Part shown: one piece after another, positions 10,372 to 18,240 of the stretch
Layout of the letters: each line of letters starts with the position of its first letter
How positions within the stretch are numbered: position 1 is the first letter of the stretch
Assembly: GCA_022601155.1 (NCBI GenBank)
Contig: JAHZJA010000731.1
Coordinates: forward strand, 1-32,082
Length of the DNA: 32,082 nt
DNA from: Deltaproteobacteria bacterium
GTDB lineage: Bacteria > Myxococcota_A > Polyangia > Nannocystales > Nannocystaceae
Direction: 5' to 3'
The notes under the pieces: generated by a model
Told to the model about the DNA's origin: nothing
The model's input: only the letters and a program-made list of their open reading frames with translations
Database searches by the model: none
Position numbers and translations under genes: made by a program

Positions 10372-11300
10372 TCCGCCTCAGATCCCTGTCATCGTTGCTG
10401 CTGGGAGCCATGCTCTTGGGGTGGTCGCCCGTGGCCCGGGCCGCCGAGGAGACCAACCTCGACAGCCTGGGGCAGATCGCACACCTGGTGCGCTGGTCCG
10501 GGGTGTTCACCGCCATCGTCGTCATCGTGGGCGTCGCCATCGCGATGCGATTTCTCCGCGACAGCGTCTCCGGCCTCAGCCGTCGGTTCCCCAATCGACG
10601 CCTGCTGCTGCAGCAGACCGCCACCATCGCGCAGTTCATCATCTACATCGTCACGGGTATCGCCGTGGTGACGCTCAGCTTCCGGCTCAACGACAACCTC
10701 CTGGCGCTGATGGGAGGCACCGTGGCGGTCTCGGTGGGCTTTGCCATCAAAGACGTCGTCGCGTCGTTCATCGCCGGGATCATGATCATGATCGACCGCC
10801 CGTTTCAGGTGGGTGATCGCGTCTCCTTTGGCGGCCAGTACGGAGACATCACCGCGATCGGTCTGCGCTCGGTGAGGCTCCAGACCCTCGACGACAACAC
10901 CGTCACGATCCCCAACAACAAGTTCCTCAACGAGATGACCTCCAACGGCAACTATGGAGCGCTCGACATGCAGGTGGTGATGGACTTCTTCGTCGGTCCA
11001 GACCAAGACATCCGCCTCGGCCGCGAGCTGGTCACCGAGGCCGCCGTCTCCAGCCGGTTCATCTTCCTCGACAAGGCCGTCGTCGTGTTGATCAACCAGG
11101 TGGTCTTGGACAACCACCTCGCGGTCCGCCTCCGCCTCAAGGCGTACGTACTCGACACGCGGTTCGAGAAGCTGTTCGAGACCGATGTGAACCTCCGGGT
11201 GCTCGACGCCTTCGCCAGCGAGGGCATCGCCCCTCCCGCGATGCTCCACCGCGCGTGGGGAGAGCTGCGACCGGTGCAGCTGCCCGCGACCGGGACCTGA
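10368..11300 (+). CDS. MscS-family mechanosensitive ion channel
   Basis: Signal-like leader, TM helices, then GGTVAVSVGFAIKDVVASFIAGIMIMIDRPFQVGDRVSFGGQYGDITAIGLRSVRLQTLDDNTVTIPNNKFL, diagnostic of MscS. ATG overlaps the upstream TGA (ATGA). Confidence 0.92.
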   Translation: MIRLRSLSSLLLGAMLLGWSPVARAAEETNLDSLGQIAHLVRWSGVFTAIVVIVGVAIAMRFLRDSVSGLSRRFPNRRLLLQQTATIAQFIIYIVTGIAVVTLSFRLNDNLLALMGGTVAVSVGFAIKDVVASFIAGIMIMIDRPFQVGDRVSFGGQYGDITAIGLRSVRLQTLDDNTVTIPNNKFLNEMTSNGNYGALDMQVVMDFFVGPDQDIRLGRELVTEAAVSSRFIFLDKAVVVLINQVVLDNHLAVRLRLKAYVLDTRFEKLFETDVNLRVLDAFASEGIAPPAMLHRAWGELRPVQLPATGT

Positions 11301-11376
11301 GCCCGACCCCGCCGAGCCCGACCGACCAATGGTTGCCCCCACGCGGGCTCGGCCACGGCCTGCTAGGATCGGCGGG

Positions 11377-12099
11377 ATGTCGTCGCCCTGTGCTCCGCGT
11401 GCGATCCAGACCCACTCGATGACCCTCACGCGGTCCCTCGGCCCGGCCTCGGACCAACCCAGAGCGTCGAGCTTTCGCGCTGCCGCGATGCGAGCGGCGG
11501 TGGTGTTGATCGCGTCGAGCCTGGGGTGTCAGCCCGATCCGCCCCCACAACCACAGGGGCGAGTCCTCCCTCCTCCGCCATCGAAGCCTTCCCCGCCGCG
11601 ATCGTCGATCAAGTTCGACGTGGGCGCCCCCGCCCCGCAGCCGGCCGCCAACGCGGCCACGGTCTCGACGTTGCGCGAGCGCTTGGCCGCCACCGGAAGC
11701 GACGCACCCGCGCTGAGATCCATGTCGCGTGTCGAGGCGTTCTACGCCGCGCGCGCGCACGAGCCCGCGTGGATCGACGGTCTGCGACCCAATGCCCTGG
11801 CAGTCGCGGTGCTTCGGGCCGCGGCCAAGCTGGGCGAGCACGGTATCGACCCCGAGACTCTCGACATTCCGTCGCTCGATCCAAACGCTCCTGGGCCTGG
11901 CGATCCCGTCGGGTTCGAGCTGCAGATCACCGACCTATGGCTGACCGTGGGCGATCGCCTCCTGAGCAAGCGGCCCGGTGCGCCCGCCAAAGCCGCGGAC
12001 CGAAACCGAGCCCTGCTCGAAGCGCTCGGCAAGGCCATCGACGATGGCAACCCCGGAACGGCACTGTTGCAGCTGGCTACGCCCCCGGCGCCGAAGTAA
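11377..12099 (+). CDS. putative lipoprotein with L,D-transpeptidase (YcbB-type) scaffold-like segment
   Basis: AAVVLIASSLGCQPD lipobox-like; Pro-rich linker; FYAARAHEPAWIDGLRPNALAVAVLRAAAKLGEHGIDPETLDIP resembles the LDT scaffold; no catalytic YkuD motif. Start may instead be 11488. Confidence 0.5.
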   Translation: MSSPCAPRAIQTHSMTLTRSLGPASDQPRASSFRAAAMRAAVVLIASSLGCQPDPPPQPQGRVLPPPPSKPSPPRSSIKFDVGAPAPQPAANAATVSTLRERLAATGSDAPALRSMSRVEAFYAARAHEPAWIDGLRPNALAVAVLRAAAKLGEHGIDPETLDIPSLDPNAPGPGDPVGFELQITDLWLTVGDRLLSKRPGAPAKAADRNRALLEALGKAIDDGNPGTALLQLATPPAPK

Positions 12100-12135
12100 A
12101 CGCACCCGCGCGTGCGCGGAGCCGCGGAACATGTC

Positions 12136-13449
12136 ATGAAGGCAGTCGCCATGCCTGATGCCGCCCCCGCCGTGCGCCCTCGCGATCGTTCACGTGCCTA
12201 CGACATCGTCTTGTGGGGCGCGACCGGCTTCACCGGTCGCCTCGTCGCCGAGCACCTCGTGCGCCACCCGGGCGACGTGCCTCTGCGCATCGCCCTCGCC
12301 GGTCGTAGCCGCGACAAGCTCGAGGCGTTGCGCACCGAGCTGGCCGCCATCGATCCCGCCGCGGCCGACCTCCCGCTCGAGCTCGCCGACAGCTTCGACA
12401 AACAAGCCCTCGATGCCCTTGCCGCGAAGGCCGAGGTGATCTGCACCACCGTGGGCCCCTACCTCGAGTACGGCGCGGCGTTGGTCGACGCCTGCGTGCA
12501 GCACGGCACCGACTACTGCGATCTGACGGGCGAGGTTCCGTTCATTCGGCAGATGATCGATGCCCACCACGAGCAGGCGCAGCGCAGCGGCAGCCGGATC
12601 GTGTGTTGCTGCGGCTTCGACTCGATCCCCTCCGATCTCGGCACGTTGATGATGCAGCAGGCCATGCACGAGCAGCATGGGGTCTCCGCGCGCGACGTGA
12701 AGCTCGCCGTCACCGCGTCGCGCGGCGGTTTTTCGGGGGGCACCGTGGCCAGCATGATCGAGATGGTCGAGCGCATGCGAAAGGACCAGAGCCTGCGTCG
12801 GCTCATGGCCAACCCCTATGCGCTCGACCCCAGCGATGAGAAGCCCGGCCCCGACTCGCCCGATCAAAAGGGCGTGCGCTTCGACGACGATCTCGACCGA
12901 TGGACCGCGCCGTTCGTGATGGCCGCCGTCAACACCCGCGTCGTCCGGCGCTCCAATGCCCTGCTCGGCTACGACTACGGCCGAGATTTCCGCTACCAGG
13001 AGTTCATGGCGTTTCGCCGCGGAGCCAAGGGCCTGGGCAGTGCGTGGTCGGTCGCGGGCGGCCTGGTGGGCTTCCTCGGTGCGGTCACGATCAAGCCCAC
13101 CCGCAAGCTCCTCCAACGGTTCGTGCTGCCCGCTCCGGGCGAGGGCCCCAGCCTCGAGCAACGCGAAGCGGGTCTGTTTCGCATGCGCCTATTCGCGCGC
13201 GGGTCCGGCTCCAACGGTGAAGACGTGGTCCTGCGCGGGCGCGTGGAGGGCAACAAAGATCCCGGCTACGGCGGGACCGCGATCATGCTCGGCGAGTCGG
13301 CACGGTGCTTGGCCCTCGACGGCGCGACGCTCGACTCCCCCGGCGGAATCTCGACGCCCGCCGCCGCGATGGGCTCGACATTGATCGAGCGCCTCCGCGG
13401 CGCAGGGATGGTCTTCAGCGTCGACGACCCCAAGCCCGCCTCCGCGTAG
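12136..13449 (+). CDS. saccharopine dehydrogenase-like / trans-acting enoyl reductase family NAD(P)-binding protein
   Basis: YDIVLWGATGFTGRLVAEHLVRH Rossmann start, CTTVGPYLEYGAALVDACVQHGTDYCDLTGEVPFIRQMID; typical of the family. Confidence 0.88.
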   Translation: MKAVAMPDAAPAVRPRDRSRAYDIVLWGATGFTGRLVAEHLVRHPGDVPLRIALAGRSRDKLEALRTELAAIDPAAADLPLELADSFDKQALDALAAKAEVICTTVGPYLEYGAALVDACVQHGTDYCDLTGEVPFIRQMIDAHHEQAQRSGSRIVCCCGFDSIPSDLGTLMMQQAMHEQHGVSARDVKLAVTASRGGFSGGTVASMIEMVERMRKDQSLRRLMANPYALDPSDEKPGPDSPDQKGVRFDDDLDRWTAPFVMAAVNTRVVRRSNALLGYDYGRDFRYQEFMAFRRGAKGLGSAWSVAGGLVGFLGAVTIKPTRKLLQRFVLPAPGEGPSLEQREAGLFRMRLFARGSGSNGEDVVLRGRVEGNKDPGYGGTAIMLGESARCLALDGATLDSPGGISTPAAAMGSTLIERLRGAGMVFSVDDPKPASA

Positions 13450-13486
13450 GGCACCCAGGCTCAGCCGCGCAGCAGCGTCAGCCCGG

Positions 13487-14047
13487 TCAAGACGGTGAGC
13501 CCGCGGCGGCGCGGGCCTGTAGTGCGCTGAGGCGATTGCAGGTCTCGGTCGAGCCGGCGTGGCACGCCTCCCGCATCTGATCGCGGGTCGCATAGCCCAG
13601 GTCGTCCACGCCGACGAGTTTTCCCCGGTAAAATCGCACCTCCGTGTCGCGCACCCCGGAGAAGGTCCGAGACTCGCGGGGCCCGCTGGCCTCGTAGTCC
13701 GTCTGGGTGCCGTAGGCCACCTCCTCGAACCGCCACGCCTCGTCGCCGCCCTCGGGCGTCTCGGGGAGGATTGCGCCCATCGAGATCGGCCGCCCCAAGC
13801 TCGCGCGAACCTCCTCGTGGTTCATGCCTGCTACCAAGCTCCCCGCCACGATCGCGTCGCGAACCTTCGGGCTGAGATCGGGGTGGGCTTCGACGAACTT
13901 CTGTCGGCGCTGCTGCGGCGTGGGCTCGGTGTGGGCCGCCGCCTTGTTGCCGCCGAACATCGATTGCAGCGAAGCGCACCCCGACACCAAGCCCGTCGCG
14001 GTGCCGAGACCGACGACGAAGGCCAGGGTCATCCTTTGCATCTTCAT
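13487..14047 (-). CDS. lipoprotein with BamE/SmpA-like segment
   Basis: MKMQRMTLAFVVGLGTATGLVSGCASL lipobox; IVAGSLVAGMNHEEVRASLGRP resembles the BamE/SmpA motif. Confidence 0.7.
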   Translation of the reverse strand: MKMQRMTLAFVVGLGTATGLVSGCASLQSMFGGNKAAAHTEPTPQQRRQKFVEAHPDLSPKVRDAIVAGSLVAGMNHEEVRASLGRPISMGAILPETPEGGDEAWRFEEVAYGTQTDYEASGPRESRTFSGVRDTEVRFYRGKLVGVDDLGYATRDQMREACHAGSTETCNRLSALQARAAAGSPS

Positions 14048-14158
14048 CGAAGGGGACAGGCGCACGAGGCCCGCCCACTGACTCACGGCATCGCCGTGCG
14101 AGCGCTCACAATGCCCGTCAGGGGCTGGAGCCAAGCCCTGGATCCGTCGTTCGGCCGG

Positions 14159-15163
14159 CTACCGGGTGGGGTACGCGTAGTCGCAGTCGGAGCCGACGCA
14201 TCGCTCGTTGTGCCGCTCGATTCCCTGCTCGAGGTTGGTCTTGGAGAAGTCGTCGTGCAGCACTCTGACGTCGTTGTCATCCCAGTCGCGACCCAGGTAC
14301 CAGCGTGCCGCCAGCCCCTGCATGTCGAAGTCGAACGCCGGCTGGGCCCTGCGCGCGTTGGCCCGCATCGCATACGTGCTCGTCGCCTGCTCGTCTGCCG
14401 AGGCCACGTAGATCGTCTGCCGCCCGCGTTCGGTGTGGAACGCATAGCCCTGCCCGAATGCATCCGCGAACGTCGTGCGGTCGTGCTTGTACATCGGCGT
14501 CGCGTTGTGAAGGTTGGCCACCACCACCCCCCGCGGGCTCATGTGGTCGCGCAGCGCCTGATAGTACTCGCGCGTCTTGAGGTGCAGGGGCACGAAGACC
14601 CCGCGAAACGCATCGAGCATGATCATGTCCCAGCCCGGGGTCGGGGGTGACTGCTCGACGAACAGCCGGCCATCGGCCGCGTGCGTCCGGTAGCGGGGGC
14701 TGTCGGGCACACCGAAGTACTTGCGCGCCAGACGGATCACCTCGGGGTCGATGTCGACCGCGTCGATCTCCAGATCGGGGATCCGCTCGAACAGATAGTT
14801 GCTGATCTGCCCGCCGCCCAGCCCGATCATCAGCAGGCGCTTGGGGCCCGGGTGGAGCACGAATCCGGCCATCATCGTGCGGGTGTAGTCGAGGTCGAGG
14901 CTGCGGGGATGGCTGCGATCGAAACGCGACTCGATGTAGTACGTGCCATCGACCACGAAGTACATCGTCACCACATCACCGGTCTCGGCGACCACGATGT
15001 GATTGAACGGCGACTTGGCTTCCTCGAGCACGTTCTCGCGGGGTGACAGCCGGGCCTGTGCCAGCCTCGGTCCCGCGAGCCACGGCACCGCCACCGACGG
15101 CATCGCAGCCAGACCCAGACCCACTCCCGTGCCGTGCAGCCACCGACGTCGTGACAACTTCAT
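14159..15163 (-). CDS. Tat-signal-bearing spermidine synthase-like (SAM-methyltransferase fold) protein
   Basis: MKLSRRRWLHGTGVGLGLAAMPSVAVPWLAG twin-Arg leader; LLMIGLGGGQISNYLFERIPDLEIDAVDIDPEVIRLARKYFG and DMIMLDAFRG blocks. Confidence 0.82.
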   Translation of the reverse strand: MKLSRRRWLHGTGVGLGLAAMPSVAVPWLAGPRLAQARLSPRENVLEEAKSPFNHIVVAETGDVVTMYFVVDGTYYIESRFDRSHPRSLDLDYTRTMMAGFVLHPGPKRLLMIGLGGGQISNYLFERIPDLEIDAVDIDPEVIRLARKYFGVPDSPRYRTHAADGRLFVEQSPPTPGWDMIMLDAFRGVFVPLHLKTREYYQALRDHMSPRGVVVANLHNATPMYKHDRTTFADAFGQGYAFHTERGRQTIYVASADEQATSTYAMRANARRAQPAFDFDMQGLAARWYLGRDWDDNDVRVLHDDFSKTNLEQGIERHNERCVGSDCDYAYPTR

Positions 15164-15356
15164 CGGGATGAGCCTAGCAGCCCGCCGTGGATTCTCCGCG
15201 CAGACGACCATTCGGGGGCCCGCGGGGAGCAACTCCACGCGCACTCGGCCTCCTCGCCGCCTGACGACATTTCGGGGACCGCTGGAACCGAGCCCGCGGG
15301 TGCCCCTCGACCGTCCCGCTTCGTCGGGAAATTGGCGATGAAGCCTACCCTCGTGC

Positions 15357-15920
15357 TTGGTTGTCTTCGTGCAACGCGCCGCCGCCAGCATTGGAATCGC
15401 GGCCCTCGCCGCTGCCTTCGGGGCGCTGGCGGTGGCTCAGCTCGTCGTCCTGCCCGGCCTGCAAGCCCAGCCTGGCCTCGTCGACCCCAATCTGCTCACC
15501 CGCCTGGTCGCCCCCGTCCATCTGCGCTGTGTGGAGATCGCCCTGGTCGGCTCCATCGTCTTGGTTGGCGTCGCGCCGCGGTGGCTCGGGTCACGACTGG
15601 CGACCACCTTGGCCCTGCTCGCCGTCACCGGGACCGGCTTACTTCGCATGGTCACCCTCCCGGCCGTGTACGAAGCCTGGGCGCGCGTGGACCGGGTTGC
15701 GCTCGCACCTCGAGACCGATTGGTGCACGCCGAGACCCTCGCCCATCAAGCCGAGTGGATCGGTATCGGGAGCATGGCCATGGTGTTGATGTTGATCGTA
15801 CTCGCGGGCCTGCGATGGCGGCCGCGTGCCGCCACCGGCGATCGAGCCCGAGGGTCCAGCCCCGAGCCCACGACCGAGTCGGCCGCCAACGGGTCCGACG
15901 CCGTAGCCAAAGCGGCCTGA
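15357..15920 (+). CDS. small integral membrane protein (DUF4149-like)
   Basis: 187 aa with about 4 hydrophobic helices; TTG start assigned by ORF track; family assignment tentative. Confidence 0.5.
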   Translation: MVVFVQRAAASIGIAALAAAFGALAVAQLVVLPGLQAQPGLVDPNLLTRLVAPVHLRCVEIALVGSIVLVGVAPRWLGSRLATTLALLAVTGTGLLRMVTLPAVYEAWARVDRVALAPRDRLVHAETLAHQAEWIGIGSMAMVLMLIVLAGLRWRPRAATGDRARGSSPEPTTESAANGSDAVAKAA

Positions 15921-16000
15921 GCTGCGGCATCGTCCGCGCACCGAGACTCGTCGCTCGCCGCGGCCCGCAGCACTGTCGCCCCGCCACGAAGGCTCGCTCC

Positions 16001-16228
16001 GACGTGTCAAGGTTCGGCGCCTCCCCGTATCGAACCTCGACCTGCGTTCCGCTCGCGTCAGTCGCCGCGCGCCTTCGCATGTAAGAACGCTTCGCTCTTG
16101 CCGTCGGACCGAGCCTCCGCACCGGTCGGGCACTCGCCCCGACATACCAAGGCTCGACGCCTCTCCCTATCGAACCTCGACCTGCGTTCCGCTCGCGTCA
16201 GTCGCCGCGCGCCTCCGCATGCAAGAGC
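16001..16228. repeat. two diverged direct repeats of about 88 bp, 140 bp start-to-start
   Basis: 16001-16088 vs 16141-16228; 47 bp identical block TATCGAACCTCGACCTGCGTTCCGCTCGCGTCAGTCGCCGCGCGCCT at 16028-16074 and 16168-16214; truncated third match ATCGAACCTCG at 16282-16292. Confidence 0.85.
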
Positions 16229-16499
16229 CCTTCACGGTTCGGGCACGCGCTCCGTCTAATCGAGCCTCGCCCGGCGCGTCCATCGAACCTCGTCATGCGT
16301 TGCCCGCCTCCTTGTCGCGAAGCGCCGCCGCCCGCTGCGTTGAGCTGAGCGACATGCCCAAGGCACCTGCATCCGTTGCGCTTGTGGCAAGGGCAGCTTG
16401 CCCAACCGCGGCAACTCGGCCGTTCCCCGACCACGAAAATGCGTCACGACAAGACGACCCGCGTCCGAAGCCGGGCTGGTTCGACGTACCATCGTGGGC

Positions 16500-17534
16500 A
16501 TGCGAAGGAGTCTGCCAATTGCGGTCGTGGTGGGAATGGGCATGACCTCGGCCTGCACGACCACGCCCGACGGATCGTCGTCGACCGAATCGAGCACCAC
16601 ACCGTCCACCGACGACAGTGCCACCGGTGCCGACACTCAGGCGGACACCGACCTGCCGACAGCTGATGGCACCGGCTCCGACTTCCCCCCTCCAGTCCTC
16701 GACGATTGCATCGACGACGGCAGCGCGGGCATGCACGTGTACACCTGCGAGGGCTTCGACTACGACGTGACGATTCCCGAGGCCTGCCTGCAGACCGCCT
16801 GCGGCGTGATCGTCGATGTGCACGGTCTGTCGATGAGCGCCCAGATGCAGGAGGCCAACACCTCGATCGCCGCCCAGGGTTCGGCGCGTGGCTACATCGT
16901 CGTCCAGCCCAACGCCAACCCCGATCCACCCGTCGCCAGCTGGAACCCGCCGGGCGACGACGCCCTCGTCGTCGACTTCATGCTTCGCGTCGCCGATGCC
17001 TTCCACGCCGATCCCGATCGGCTGCACTTCACGGGCTTCTCGCAGGGCGGCTTCATGAGCTGGCGGGTCTTGTGCGAGTACGCCGACCTGCTCGCCTCCG
17101 TTGCTCCCGCCGCCGCCTGCGGTGATGGATCGAGCATCGTCGACTGCAACTTCGAGGGTGACGCACAGCCCGATGTTCCCGTCGACGTCTTGTACCTGCA
17201 CGGCACCACCGATGTCCTCGTGCCCCACGCCTGCGCGCCGGTGCGGCAAGCCGCCGTCGTCGCCGCCTACGACCTGGGCCCCGAGCAAGTCGTGACCCAA
17301 GGAGACGGCTACACCTGGGTTCGCCACCAGGGTGACGACGGGACCGTGCTCGAGGTGATCACCCACGAGTACAACGCCGACAACGTCGCGGTACTCGGGG
17401 GGCACTGCTATCCCGGCAGTGACGATCCCGGGGATGCCCCGGGGCAGCTGTTTTCGTTTGCGTGTGTCGAGCCCACCGACCTGCACTGGGGGCAGGCGGT
17501 GCTCGACTTCTTCGACGCGCACCCGCGGGGGTGA
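16500..17534 (+). CDS. secreted lipoprotein esterase, polyhydroxybutyrate depolymerase / LpqC-like
   Basis: Lipobox GMTSAC; VDVHGLSMSAQMQ, HFTGFSQGGFMSW (GxSxG), VLYLHGTTDVLVP. Confidence 0.82.
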   Translation: MRRSLPIAVVVGMGMTSACTTTPDGSSSTESSTTPSTDDSATGADTQADTDLPTADGTGSDFPPPVLDDCIDDGSAGMHVYTCEGFDYDVTIPEACLQTACGVIVDVHGLSMSAQMQEANTSIAAQGSARGYIVVQPNANPDPPVASWNPPGDDALVVDFMLRVADAFHADPDRLHFTGFSQGGFMSWRVLCEYADLLASVAPAAACGDGSSIVDCNFEGDAQPDVPVDVLYLHGTTDVLVPHACAPVRQAAVVAAYDLGPEQVVTQGDGYTWVRHQGDDGTVLEVITHEYNADNVAVLGGHCYPGSDDPGDAPGQLFSFACVEPTDLHWGQAVLDFFDAHPRG

Positions 17535-17559
17535 GGACGGACCGAGCCGTTCGACTGCG

Positions 17560-18228
17560 CTACGGGTTGGTCGTGACGCCAGGCTTGAGCGCCATCGCCA
17601 TCAACGGATCGTACTCGTGCTTGGTCCCGTTCGATTCCGTAGCAATAACGGTAAACGCGAAGTGCTGCAGGCAATTGAACTGCGTAACCTTGTTCGGAAT
17701 CTCGACGATCAACTCCTTGCCCAATTGCCCGGGAGGAAAATCGTGCTGCACGCCGTCTTCAATATAGAAGCCCGAGACGACGACGTCTGTGCCTTCGGCA
17801 GTCTGTCCCGAGATGATGAGCTTCCACTTCGGTTGAGTCGAGCTTGGAATGTCGACGCGGTTGATCACGACGTCGCCGTAGCCCTCCATCAGCTCCCATA
17901 CTTGGCCTCCTGAGTGATACTCGAGTTTGGTCGGTGGGCCCTCTACGACACGGAACACGAAGGTGTATCGATCCTGTGCCTGGAGCGCTGGCAGTCCCTC
18001 CAGTCCCTCCAGTTCGGAGTCGGTCCGGGAGGTTGGCTGGTCCTGGACCCGGGTAGCATCGGGGCGGTTGCGAATGAGGGTGATCGCCGGAGCGGGGGTG
18101 TTGGGTGTCATGCTTGTCGAGCTTTCCCTGGCTGTACCCGGAAGGTCGTCGATCCCCGCGACGACTCGTTCCGAGCGGTTTTGATTGTGCTCTAGAGTAG
18201 TGTCGATTTCGCGCAAAACCGTCAGCAT
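17560..18228 (-). CDS. hypothetical protein downstream of kinase
   Basis: 222 aa (or 183 aa from ATG at 18111); 12 bp after kinase stop on same strand; no recognised domain. Confidence 0.65.
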   Translation of the reverse strand: MLTVLREIDTTLEHNQNRSERVVAGIDDLPGTARESSTSMTPNTPAPAITLIRNRPDATRVQDQPTSRTDSELEGLEGLPALQAQDRYTFVFRVVEGPPTKLEYHSGGQVWELMEGYGDVVINRVDIPSSTQPKWKLIISGQTAEGTDVVVSGFYIEDGVQHDFPPGQLGKELIVEIPNKVTQFNCLQHFAFTVIATESNGTKHEYDPLMAMALKPGVTTNP

Positions 18229-18240
18229 GGACCCGATCTT

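Noticed and set aside
12190-13161. 323 aa minus-strand ORF
   Set aside because: Antisense of the clearly recognisable saccharopine-dehydrogenase-like gene.
13499-13520. GCCCGCG-GCGG-CGCGGGC hairpin as terminator
   Set aside because: Lies within the C-terminal codons of the BamE-like lipoprotein gene, has no T-run, and is expected from local GC content.
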